A stretch of 64,000 bases of DNA from Rehaibacterium terrae. GTDB lineage: Bacteria > Pseudomonadota > Gammaproteobacteria > Xanthomonadales > Xanthomonadaceae. The stretch spans positions 117,653 through 181,652 of the forward strand of contig NZ_JACHHX010000004.1 in NCBI RefSeq assembly GCF_014202935.1. Reading direction: 5' to 3'. The position numbers and the translations under genes are program-made. Shown here piece by piece: positions 29,256 through 37,579 of this stretch. Within the stretch, counting starts at the first letter, position 1; every line of letters begins with the position of its first letter. The notes beneath the pieces are model-generated. The model did not search any database, had not been told where the DNA came from, and saw only the letters and a list, made by a program, of their open reading frames with translations.

Positions 29256-32200
29256 TTACCCATTCGCCTGCTCGCTCCGGAATCCGCGCCGCTTGACCAG
29301 CAGGTAGATCGCCGGGATGACCAGCAGAATGAGCGCCAGTGAGGACACCATGCCACCGATCATCGGCGCGGCGATGCGGCGCATCACGTCCGAGCCGGTG
29401 CCGGTGCCCCACATGATCGGCAGCAGGCCGACGATGATGGTCAGCGCCGTCATCATCTTCGGACGCAGCCGCTCGACCGCGCCGTGGACGATGGCGGCAT
29501 GCAGGTCCGCCAGCGTCGGCGCGCGGCCATCATCGCGGCAGCGTGCGATCGTGTCGCGCAGCGCATGGTCGAGATAGATCAACATGACCACGCCGGTTTC
29601 GGCCGCCACGCCGGCCAGGGCGATGAAGCCGACCGCCACCGCGACGCTCAGGTGGTAGTCGAGCGCCCATATCAGCCAGATGCCGCCGATCAGGGCGAAC
29701 GGCACCGACAGCATCACGATCAGGGTCTCGGCCAGGCGGCCGAAGTTCATGTACAGCAGCACGAAGATCAGCAGCAGCGTCAACGGCACGAGAACGGCGA
29801 GACGAGCCTTGGCGCGCTCCATGTACTCGAACTGGCCGCTCCAGGCGAGGTAATGGCCGGGCTCGAACGTCACCTGTTCCCGCACGGTGCGCTGTGCGTC
29901 GGCGACATAGCCGCCGATGTCGCGCCCGCGCATGTCGACGTAGATATAGGTCGAGAGCAGGGCGTTCTCGGTGCGGATCATCGGCGGCCCCTGTTCGATG
30001 CGGACCTCGGCGAGCTGGCCGAGCGGTATCAGCCGGTCACCGGCCGCCGGCACCAGCACGAGCCGGGCGATCTTGTCGGGATCGTCGCGCAGCTCGCGCG
30101 GGTAGCGGATGATCACGCCGTAGCGTTCGCGCCCTTCGACCGTGGTGGTCACCCGTTCGCCGCCGAGCGCGGTGGCGATGGTTTCCTGCAACGCCCCGAC
30201 CGGCACGCCATGGCGGGCGAGCGCCAGCCGGTCCGGCTCGATGGTCAGGTAGTAGCCGCCGGTCACGCGCTCGGCGAAGACGCTGGTCGTCCCCGGCACG
30301 CTCCGGACTGCCGCCTCAACCTGTCGTGCCAGCCGCTCGATGCCGTCCAGATCGGGGCCGAACACCTTGATGCCGATGGGCGTGCGGATGCCGGTGGAGA
30401 GCATGTCGATGCGCGCCTTGATCGGCATCGTCCAGGCGTTGGACAGGCCCGGCAGGCTGACCGCGCGATCGAGCTCCTCGATCAGTCGCTCGGGTGTCAT
30501 GCCGGGACGCCACTGGTCGCGCGGCTTGAGATTGACGACCGTCTCGAACATCTCCATCGGCGCTGGATCTGTCGCCGTGTTGGCCCGGCCAGCCTTGCCG
30601 AACACGCTTTCGACCTCGGGCACCGTGCGGATCAGCCGGTTCTGCAATTGCAGCAGTTCGCCGGCCTTGGTCACCGACAGGCCGGGCAGAGTGACCGGCA
30701 TGTAGAACAGCGTGCCTTCGTCGAGGGTCGGCATGAACTCGCTGCCGAGCCGCCCGGCCGGCACCAGCGTGAGCGCCAGCGCCGCCAGCGACAGGCCGAT
30801 CACCGCCCGCGGAAAGCGCAGCACCACGTCGATCAACGGACGATAGGCACGGATCAGCAGCCGGTTCACCGGATTGGCGGATTCGGAAACGACCCGGCCG
30901 CGCACGAACAGCAGCATCAGCACCGGCACCAGCGTCACCGACAGCAGCGCGGCGGCGGCCATCGCCAGCGTCTTGGTCCAGGCCAGCGGCGCGAACAGCC
31001 GTCCCTCCTGGCCCTCCAGCGCGAACACCGGCAGGAACGACACGGTGATGATCAGCAGGCTGAAGAACAGCGCCGGCCCGACCTCGCGACAGGCATCGAG
31101 GATGATCTGGCGGCGCGGTTTGCGGCCGGCGTCGCGCTCCATGTGCTTGTGCGCGTTCTCGACCATGACGATCGCCGCGTCGACCATCGCGCCGATGGCG
31201 ATCGCGATGCCGCCCAGGCTCATGATGTTGGCGCCGACGCCGAGCCAGCGCATGGCGATGAAGGCCATCAGTACCCCGATCGGCAGCATCAGGATCGCCA
31301 CCAGCGCGCTGCGCACGTGCAGCAGGAACAGCAGGCAGACCAGTGCGACGACGATGAATTCCTGCACCAGCTTGACGGTGAGGTTGTCGATGGCACGGTG
31401 GATCAGAGCGGAGCGGTCGTAAACGGCCTCGATGCGCACGCCCTCGGGCAGGCCGGGCGCGATCTCGTCGAGCCGGCGCTTGACGTTATGGATGACCTCC
31501 AGCGCATTAGCGCCGTAGCGCGCGGTGACGATGCCGCCCACCGCCTCGCCCTCGCCGTTGTAGTCGGCCAGGCCACGGCGCTCGTCGGCGACCAGCTCGA
31601 CGCGGGCCACGTCGCGCACCAGCACCGGCACGCCGCCGACGGCCTTCACCACCAGCAGCTCGATGTCCTCGATGCCGCGCAGGTAGCCGCGCCCGCGGAT
31701 CATGTACTCGGTCTCGGTCAGCTCGAGGCTGCGTCCGCCCACGTCGATGTTGCTTTCGCGGACGACGCCGGCCACGTCGCCGGCGGTCAGGCCGTAAGCC
31801 TGCAGCCGCTGCGGATCGACCGCCACCTGGTACTGGCGGACGAAGCCGCCGACCGTGGCGACCTCGGCCACGCCCTCGGTCGCCGTGAGCTGATAGCGCA
31901 GGTACCAGTCCTGGATGGCGCGCAGTTCGTCCAGGTCGTGGCGATCCGAACGCAGCACGTACTGGTAGACCCAGCCTACTGAGGTCGCGTCCGGCCCGAG
32001 GCCGGGATTGGCACCGGCGGGCAGGCGGCCGGCGACGCCGCCCAGGTACTCGAGCACGCGCGAGCGCGCCCAGTACAGGTCGGTGCCGTCCTCGAAGATG
32101 ACGTAGACATAGGAGGCGCCGAAGAACGAAAAGCCGCGCACCGCCTTCGCCTTCGGCACGGCCAGCATGGCGGTGGCGAGCGGGTAGGTGACCTGGTCCT

Positions 32201-32384
32201 CCACCACCTGCGGTGCCTGGCCGGGCAGTTCGGTGTAGACGATGACCTGGATGTCGGAGAGGTCGGGGATGGCGTCGAGCGGCGTGCGCGACACTGCCCA
32301 GATGCCGGCGCCGACGACCAGCACCGTCGCCATCAGCACCAGGAGGACGTGGTTGATCGACCAGACGATGAGACGGTCGAGCAT
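29256..32384 (-). CDS. cusA: Heavy-metal RND efflux pump, CusA-like
   Basis: A 1042-residue inner-membrane pump of the HME-RND family, full length, with the twelve-span, two-large-loop architecture. The N-terminus reads LDRLIVWSINHVLLVLMA. Segments such as DATSVGWVYQYVL, IQDWYLRYQLTATEGVAEVATVGGFV and GAMVDAAIVMVENAHKHME match CusA (Cu/Ag) better than CzcA (Co/Zn/Cd). It would take copper or silver from the periplasm or the adaptor and expel it through the CusC-like channel. cusB lies 2 bp upstream and cusC before that. Metal specificity is inferred from similarity and from the copper genes around it. Confidence 0.92.
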   Translation of the reverse strand: MLDRLIVWSINHVLLVLMATVLVVGAGIWAVSRTPLDAIPDLSDIQVIVYTELPGQAPQVVEDQVTYPLATAMLAVPKAKAVRGFSFFGASYVYVIFEDGTDLYWARSRVLEYLGGVAGRLPAGANPGLGPDATSVGWVYQYVLRSDRHDLDELRAIQDWYLRYQLTATEGVAEVATVGGFVRQYQVAVDPQRLQAYGLTAGDVAGVVRESNIDVGGRSLELTETEYMIRGRGYLRGIEDIELLVVKAVGGVPVLVRDVARVELVADERRGLADYNGEGEAVGGIVTARYGANALEVIHNVKRRLDEIAPGLPEGVRIEAVYDRSALIHRAIDNLTVKLVQEFIVVALVCLLFLLHVRSALVAILMLPIGVLMAFIAMRWLGVGANIMSLGGIAIAIGAMVDAAIVMVENAHKHMERDAGRKPRRQIILDACREVGPALFFSLLIITVSFLPVFALEGQEGRLFAPLAWTKTLAMAAAALLSVTLVPVLMLLFVRGRVVSESANPVNRLLIRAYRPLIDVVLRFPRAVIGLSLAALALTLVPAGRLGSEFMPTLDEGTLFYMPVTLPGLSVTKAGELLQLQNRLIRTVPEVESVFGKAGRANTATDPAPMEMFETVVNLKPRDQWRPGMTPERLIEELDRAVSLPGLSNAWTMPIKARIDMLSTGIRTPIGIKVFGPDLDGIERLARQVEAAVRSVPGTTSVFAERVTGGYYLTIEPDRLALARHGVPVGALQETIATALGGERVTTTVEGRERYGVIIRYPRELRDDPDKIARLVLVPAAGDRLIPLGQLAEVRIEQGPPMIRTENALLSTYIYVDMRGRDIGGYVADAQRTVREQVTFEPGHYLAWSGQFEYMERAKARLAVLVPLTLLLIFVLLYMNFGRLAETLIVMLSVPFALIGGIWLIWALDYHLSVAVAVGFIALAGVAAETGVVMLIYLDHALRDTIARCRDDGRAPTLADLHAAIVHGAVERLRPKMMTALTIIVGLLPIMWGTGTGSDVMRRIAAPMIGGMVSSLALILLVIPAIYLLVKRRGFRSEQANG

Positions 32385-32386
32385 GG

Positions 32387-33841
32387 TCAGTGCTCCCCGT
32401 GGCCGTGCGCATGGTGGTGCGCGGGATGATCTTCGCCATCGCCGCCATCATCGTCATTGTCGTCATCGCCGCTGGCGTCGTGGCCATCGTGGCCTTGATG
32501 GCCTTCGTGCGGATCGCGGCCGGATGCCGGCGGGGCAGGGGGCATGCCGTGCCCATCATGCCCGTCATGTCGATCACCGGCAGCGTGGCCCGGCGCAAGA
32601 CCGGTCACGGCGGCGCGCAGGTTGCTCTCGGCGTCGATCAGGAAGTTGGCCCGCGTCACCACGCGCTCGTCGTGCGCCAAGCCGTCGAGGATCTCGATGC
32701 GGCCCTCGGCGCGCCGGCCCGCACGCACCTCGCGCGGTTCGAAGCGGCCACTCCCCCGCGCAACGATCACAAGCTGGCGCAGGCCAGTGTCGAGCACTGC
32801 CGAGTCGGGCACCGACAGCGTCGGCGCATCATCGCCGGCCTGCAGCGTCGCGGTGGCGAACATGCCCGGGCGCAGTCGCCCATCGGCGTTATCGACGCGC
32901 ACGCGCACGCGGGTGGTGCGGGTGTCCTCGTCGAGCACCGGGTAGACGAAGTCGATCCGGCCATCGCGCGGCTGTCCCGGCTCGGCGGCGACTTCGATCG
33001 CCACCCCGGCGCCGGGCACGGCGGCGTCCAGATCCTGCTCGAACACGTCGATCATCAACCACAGCTCGGACAGATCGGCGAGTTCGAACAGCCGCTCGCC
33101 CGGCATGGTCCGCATGCCCAGGGTGGCCATGCGCTGCAGGACGACGCCATCGACTGGCGCGGGCAACACCAGCGTGCGCCGAACCTCGCCGGTGCGTTCC
33201 AGCCGTGCGATCGCCGCGGCCGGGATGTCCCAGTTGCGTAGCCGCTGGCGGGCCGCATCGAGCAGCGCCTCCGCACCGTGCCGCGCGTCCGGGTCGGCCT
33301 CAGCGAGACGGCGCCGCGCATCCAGCGCCACCAGGTACTCGCGCTGCGCCGACACCAGTTCGGGGCTGTACACCGCCATCAGCGGCTCGCCGGCGCGCAC
33401 CCGCTGGCCGACGGCGTTGACGTGCAGCCGCTCGATCCAGCCTTCGAACTTGGTAGTCACCGTCGCCAGCCCCGGTTCGGCCGCTTCGAACCGGCCGACC
33501 GCGCGCACGCTGCGTTGCCAGGGGGCGAGAACGGCGGACTCGGTGCGCACGCCGAGGGTCTGGATGCGTTCGGGCGAGATGGCGATGCCGCCCTGCGCCG
33601 CGTCGTCTTCCTCGCCCTCGTGGACGGGGATGTAGTCCATGCCCATCGGGTCCTTCTTCGGCACCGGCGAGGTGTCGGGCAGACCCATCGGGTTGCGGTA
33701 GTAGAGCACCCGGCGCTCACCCTCCACGCGCGCGGCTTCGGCCGGCGCATGTGCCGGTGCCGAGAGGCGGCCGATGGCCACGCCCAGTGCAAGGGCCAGC
33801 GCGGCGGCCAACATCGTCCAGAAAACCATGGCGCGGTGCAT
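32387..33841 (-). CDS. cusB: RND periplasmic adaptor, CusB-like
   Basis: A 484-residue membrane-fusion protein. After an N-terminal membrane anchor (about 5-24) comes the heavy-metal-binding domain (about 47-73, YYRNPMGLPDTSPVPKKDPM), then lipoyl, hairpin and beta-barrel domains (FEGWIERLHVNAVGQRVRAG, LPAPVDGVVLQRMA). The last roughly 65 residues form a His/Asp/Gly-rich tail that is absent from E. coli CusB and probably buffers metal. Its start codon overlaps the cusC stop (TGATG). Confidence 0.92.
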   Translation of the reverse strand: MHRAMVFWTMLAAALALALGVAIGRLSAPAHAPAEAARVEGERRVLYYRNPMGLPDTSPVPKKDPMGMDYIPVHEGEEDDAAQGGIAISPERIQTLGVRTESAVLAPWQRSVRAVGRFEAAEPGLATVTTKFEGWIERLHVNAVGQRVRAGEPLMAVYSPELVSAQREYLVALDARRRLAEADPDARHGAEALLDAARQRLRNWDIPAAAIARLERTGEVRRTLVLPAPVDGVVLQRMATLGMRTMPGERLFELADLSELWLMIDVFEQDLDAAVPGAGVAIEVAAEPGQPRDGRIDFVYPVLDEDTRTTRVRVRVDNADGRLRPGMFATATLQAGDDAPTLSVPDSAVLDTGLRQLVIVARGSGRFEPREVRAGRRAEGRIEILDGLAHDERVVTRANFLIDAESNLRAAVTGLAPGHAAGDRHDGHDGHGMPPAPPASGRDPHEGHQGHDGHDASGDDDNDDDGGDGEDHPAHHHAHGHGEH

Positions 33842-35121
33842 CAGGCTTCTCCCAGGAAGTCGAGGAGCTCGGCGAGCCGGCGGCGGTAGTCCGCGTCGGC
33901 GGCGAAGCGTTCGTTGCGGGCGCGCTGGAGTTGCAGCGCGGCGTCGATCACGTCGAGGAAGTTCGTCGCGCCCGTGCGATAGGCGGCGAGGCTCGCGGCC
34001 AGGGTCAGCTCGGCCTGCACTTCAAGCGTGCCGGCGAACAGCTCGGCACGCGCCCGCGCGCCGCTGGCCGCTGCGTGCGCCTCGCGCAGGCCGGCCAGCG
34101 CCCGTGCCACCGCGTCCTCACGCAGGGCATGGGCGGCATCGCGCATGGCCGCACTCTCGGCTTCGTCCGCGCGCCGGCGTGCCTGGCGTAGCGGCAGGTC
34201 GAGTTCGAGCATCAGGCCCCATTCGTCGATCCGGCTGCTGCGCTGCATGGCCATCAGCCCGACCCGCAGGTCGGGCCAGCGCTCGCGTCGTACCAGTGCA
34301 TCGCGGCTGGACGCCGCGCGCTCCAATGCGGCGGCGGCTTCGATCTCAGGCGCACGCTCGACGAGCCGGCGTGCCGCCATGTCGAGTGCCGGCAGCGCTT
34401 CGGGCGCTGCGTCATCCGGTGCCAGCAGCGCGCCACCGGCGTGCCGGCCGACCAGGCCGTTCAGGCGCGCCTCGGCCGCATCGATGCGGGCGGCCAGTTC
34501 GAGTCGCTCGCCGGCGATGCCGGTCAGCGCCAGTTGCGCACGCAGGACATCGCCCTGCGGCACCAGCCCGGCCGCGTAGCGGGTGCGCGCCACCACTTCG
34601 GCGTCGCGCAGGATCGACTCGATGTCGTCGAGCACGCGCAGGCGCGCCAAAGCCTCGACCCAGCCGGCGTGGGCGATGCGGATTTCGCGATGCAGCGCCG
34701 AGCGTGTGCGGCGGAAGCCGGCTTCGCTGCGCTCGGCATCGGCGCTCGCGATATCCCGTCGCAGGGCGCGCTTGCCGTGCCAGGGGATGCCCTGCATCAG
34801 CGCGTAGCGGGTGCCTCTGACCTGCGCGGGCGACAGCCGCAGGCCACCGCCGACGACATCGTCGAGTTCGATGCGCAGCATCGGATCGTCCAGCGCGCCG
34901 GCGCTGTCGATGCGCGCACGCGCGGCGGCGGTTTCGGCGCCAACGCCGGCCAGCAGCGGACTGTGTCGGTCGGCATAGGCGAGCAGCGCGGGCAGGTCGC
35001 CGGCCAAGGCATCGCCGGTGGCCGGCAGTGGGGATTGCGCGCGGATTGCCTGCCATGGCATGGCCAACAGGCACAGCGCGAGCAGACCGCGAACGGCGGG
35101 AGTGAAAAGGGTGGCAAGCAT
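33841..35121 (-). CDS. cusC: Outer-membrane efflux protein, CusC/TolC family
   Basis: A 426-residue TolC-family channel with a cleavable signal peptide (MLATLFTPAVRGLLALCLLA, cleavage after AIRA). Long alpha-helical coiled-coil repeats follow (REIRIAHAGWVEALARLRVLDDIESILRDAEVVARTRY and an equivalent C-terminal copy with NFLDVIDAALQLQRARNE). I prefer the ATG at 35121, which yields the signal peptide; 35169 would add 16 residues in front. It is the first gene of the cusCBA unit. Confidence 0.88.
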   Translation of the reverse strand: MLATLFTPAVRGLLALCLLAMPWQAIRAQSPLPATGDALAGDLPALLAYADRHSPLLAGVGAETAAARARIDSAGALDDPMLRIELDDVVGGGLRLSPAQVRGTRYALMQGIPWHGKRALRRDIASADAERSEAGFRRTRSALHREIRIAHAGWVEALARLRVLDDIESILRDAEVVARTRYAAGLVPQGDVLRAQLALTGIAGERLELAARIDAAEARLNGLVGRHAGGALLAPDDAAPEALPALDMAARRLVERAPEIEAAAALERAASSRDALVRRERWPDLRVGLMAMQRSSRIDEWGLMLELDLPLRQARRRADEAESAAMRDAAHALREDAVARALAGLREAHAAASGARARAELFAGTLEVQAELTLAASLAAYRTGATNFLDVIDAALQLQRARNERFAADADYRRRLAELLDFLGEA

Positions 35122-35229
35122 GGTTCGGCACACACATGGCGTGATGCGGCCAACGGCGGACGCGCGCATGAAGCGATGCGGCGATGCCGTCGGGCGGGGC
35201 CGGCCGGAGCCGGCATGACGTGTGTGCCG

Positions 35230-35661
35230 CTAGATCAGCAGCGAGACGAAAACGGCGAGTCGTCGCTCAATGGGCGGCGAGTCGTCGATGACGGGCGGCG
35301 TGCCCGACGGGAGTGCGGTCGCCAGATGCCAGTCGAAGACCGGCAGGCGGGCGGGGGGCAGGGCAGGTACGCCAAGCAGCTTGGCCTGCTGGTTGCTGTC
35401 GGTCTCGTGCGCGCAGTGGGCGGCGCACCATGCGTCCATCGCCTGCCGCGTGCCGGCCGCGACACGCTCGCAGTCGGCATGCGTCGCCGCGTCCGCCATC
35501 GTTCCGGCGACGGCGCCGGATCGCGACTGCAGCGCCGCCTCCATGCACAGGTGCGCGGCGAACGCGGCCTGGTTGAACACCATGGCCAGCAGCGCCAGGA
35601 CGGCGATGCGACGGCACAGGACGGTTCGAAGGCTCACGGCGATAATCCTCTCCAGTATCAC
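35230..35661 (-). CDS. Small secreted cysteine-containing protein upstream of cusC
   Basis: A 143-residue protein I do not recognise as a named family. It has a signal peptide (hydrophobic stretch about 18-35, ending FAAHLC) and four later cysteines (39, 64, 79 and 83, the last two as CAAHC). It has a Pro-rich C-terminus ending in LAVFVSLLI. Position, size and cysteine content resemble small copper-induced periplasmic proteins found before cus genes in this order. A role in binding copper is an inference. Confidence 0.6.
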   Translation of the reverse strand: MILERIIAVSLRTVLCRRIAVLALLAMVFNQAAFAAHLCMEAALQSRSGAVAGTMADAATHADCERVAAGTRQAMDAWCAAHCAHETDSNQQAKLLGVPALPPARLPVFDWHLATALPSGTPPVIDDSPPIERRLAVFVSLLI

Positions 35662-35753
35662 GCGCAGATTAGGAGGCGAGGCGGTCGATCCGCTTGATCT
35701 GCATCAAGTTCGATCCGGATCGGCCGCCCGAGAGACCGTGCATTCACGGCCCC

Positions 35754-36284
35754 TCAGTGCGCATCACCAGGATGATGCGCGTATTCGCTGATCGAGCCAT
35801 CTTCGGCGACGAGGTTGACGTTGTAGCTGTGGCGCACGCCGGCCTCCATCCCCGGCGAGCCGAGCGGCATGCCCGGCACGGCGATGCCGCGTGCCGCCGG
35901 GCGCTCGGCAAGCAGGCGCTTGATGTCCTCGAAGGGCACATGCCCCTCGACGAAGTAGCCCTCGACCTCGGCGGTATGGCAGGAAGCCTGTGAGGCGGGC
36001 ACGCCGAGCGCGTGCTTGATCGGGTTCAGATCCTCGGCGTCGCGCAGCTCGACGGCGAAGCCGGCCGCCTCGGCCTGCTCGGCCCAGGCGGTGCAGCAGC
36101 CGCACCACGGGGTCTTGTGGACGATCAGCCGTGGCAGCGCCGAGGCCGCCTGGATCGAAGGCGCGGGAGCGGCGACGGCCTCGGGTGCCGCGGCGGTGTC
36201 AGTCGCAGGCTCCTGGACGCAGGCCGCGAGACCCAGCGGCAACAAGAGGGCGAGAGTGGGCAGGAGTCGATGCGCAAGGTTCAT
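35754..36284 (-). CDS. DUF411 metal-binding lipoprotein
   Basis: A 176-residue lipoprotein (lipobox LGLAAC, Cys22) with a DUF411 domain from about residue 50. The motif TPWCGCCTAWAEQ (Cys61, 63 and 64) is the family's putative metal site, followed by LGVPASQASCHTAEVEGYFVEGHVPFEDI and GIAVPGMPLGSPGME. DUF411 proteins are repeatedly found in copper and silver resistance clusters. The gene starts 16 bp after the cytochrome fusion, so it belongs to the same transcript. Confidence 0.87.
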   Translation of the reverse strand: MNLAHRLLPTLALLLPLGLAACVQEPATDTAAAPEAVAAPAPSIQAASALPRLIVHKTPWCGCCTAWAEQAEAAGFAVELRDAEDLNPIKHALGVPASQASCHTAEVEGYFVEGHVPFEDIKRLLAERPAARGIAVPGMPLGSPGMEAGVRHSYNVNLVAEDGSISEYAHHPGDAH

Positions 36285-36300
36285 GTCGAAACTCCTCCGC

Positions 36301-37380
36301 TCAGTCCGTCAGTGGTCGGTCGGACCAGTGGATATGGACGATACGCCAGTCATCGCCGGTGCGCCGCAGCACGAGGGTTTCGGTGCTGCGCATCCGTACC
36401 GGCCCTTTGCGGCCAGCGCCTTCGATCTCAGCCTCGCCGGCCACCCAGGCGATGTCGTCGGCCGCATCGCCGCTTTGACGCAACAGGGTGTAGTGGGCGC
36501 TCTTGAGGAAGGACATGTCGCCCCTCATGTGGTGCGAAGCGTACTCCTCGCGCGAGCGTTCCACGCCGCCGCCCTCGAAGATCAGCACATCGGGAGCGAG
36601 CAGCGTCTGCACGGTGGCCTCGTCGCCACGCGCGAGCGCGGCACGGAACTCGCGGGCGACGCGCAGCGGCGCCGATTCCGCCGGTGCAGCATGGACATGG
36701 CGGCTTCCGTCAGCATGAACGTGAACCGTGCCCTCAGCGGTCGCGGGCGCACCGTGGCCATGCTCTCCGGCATCCTCCTCGCCGTGACCCTCCTCGCCAT
36801 GATCGTGCTCGCCGTGATCGTGGCCATGTCCGTCGCCGTGGTCGTGATCCTCACCGCCACCATGCGCATGGCCATCGCTCGCCGCAACGATCGTGCGGTA
36901 GCCATCGGCATCCATTGCCGGCAGCGCCTGCAGGAAGGCGACCAGATCCCAGATGTACTCGTCGCCCATGCCGTGACCCCAGGCGGGCATGCCCGAGGCC
37001 TTGATGCCGTGCTTGACGACCCAGAACGCAGCAGCGGGCGAATCGATCGCGCGCTGCGCCAGGTTCGGCGGGGCAGGGTAGAGGCCACGGCTGAGCTCGG
37101 TGCCGTCTAGGCCCGGTCGCAGGTGACAGCCGACGCACATCGCGTCGTAGTTGCCGGCGCCGCGGCGCACGCGTTCGGCATCGTCGAGATCGGTCGGCAC
37201 CGCAATGCCGGCGGCGCGTCGGGCGATCGAACGCTCGCGCAGGGTGTCGAGCAGGACCGCCACCGGCCGCGTATGCGGCACGTCGGCGGCGACATCGTAG
37301 AGACCGGACATCGCAAACGTGGCGACGCCGAGGACGAGCAGCGCCGTGAGCGCGAGCAGGGCGATGAATAGACGTTTCAC
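36301..37380 (-). CDS. Cytochrome c / SnoaL-like fusion with His-rich linker
   Basis: A 359-residue exported protein with three parts. An N-terminal membrane anchor or signal (about 4-25) is followed by a class I cytochrome c domain (haem site CVGCH at 82-86, probable axial Met131 in KASGMPAWG). A His/Asp/Glu-rich linker spans about 171-230. The C-terminal SnoaL/DUF4440-like domain (about 240-359) has the AREFRAALARGDEATVQTLLAPDVLIFEGG signature and ends VRMRSTETLVLRRTGDDWRIVHIHWSDRP. It lies between the multicopper oxidase and the DUF411 gene. I infer a periplasmic electron-transfer partner for copper chemistry; the fused domain's role is unknown. Confidence 0.85.
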   Translation of the reverse strand: MKRLFIALLALTALLVLGVATFAMSGLYDVAADVPHTRPVAVLLDTLRERSIARRAAGIAVPTDLDDAERVRRGAGNYDAMCVGCHLRPGLDGTELSRGLYPAPPNLAQRAIDSPAAAFWVVKHGIKASGMPAWGHGMGDEYIWDLVAFLQALPAMDADGYRTIVAASDGHAHGGGEDHDHGDGHGHDHGEHDHGEEGHGEEDAGEHGHGAPATAEGTVHVHADGSRHVHAAPAESAPLRVAREFRAALARGDEATVQTLLAPDVLIFEGGGVERSREEYASHHMRGDMSFLKSAHYTLLRQSGDAADDIAWVAGEAEIEGAGRKGPVRMRSTETLVLRRTGDDWRIVHIHWSDRPLTD

Positions 37381-37420
37381 TGCGTTTTCTCCTGTATCCC
37401 GATAGTTACTCAGTTCCCAT

Positions 37421-37446
37421 CGTCATTCCCGCGAAAGCGGGAATCC
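37421..37446. repeat. Dispersed intergenic repeat with GAAA loop
   Basis: ATTCCCGC (37425-37432) and GCGGGAAT (37437-37444) flank GAAA, within CGTCATTCCCGCG..CGGGAATCC. This hairpin sequence is familiar as an intergenic repeat in many proteobacterial genomes. It lies in the 199-bp gap between the multicopper oxidase and the cytochrome fusion. Confidence 0.6.
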
Positions 37447-37528
37447 AGCGACTTCGGAGCGTGCGTGCTGCGGAAATCATTCGCGAGTGCTGATCCGGCG
37501 ATGCGATCTGCTCCCGAGCAGTTCCGCC

Positions 37529-37568
37529 GGCCCCTCACCCCAACCCCTCTCTTGGTGGGAGAGGGGCC
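37529..37568. repeat. Second dispersed palindromic repeat
   Basis: GGCCCCTC (37529-37536) and GAGGGGCC (37561-37568) enclose CACCCCAACCCCTCTC and GTGGGA. The pattern 'CCCTCACCCCAACCCCTCTC' followed by an opposed GGGAGAGGGG arm is a common intergenic repeat in high-GC proteobacteria. It lies just downstream of the multicopper oxidase stop and may act as its 3' stem-loop. Confidence 0.6.
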
Positions 37569-37579
37569 ATGCGCGCTGT

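Noticed and set aside
37421..37568. CRISPR array
   Set aside because: Two different palindromic repeats occur once each; there are no regularly spaced direct repeats or cas genes.
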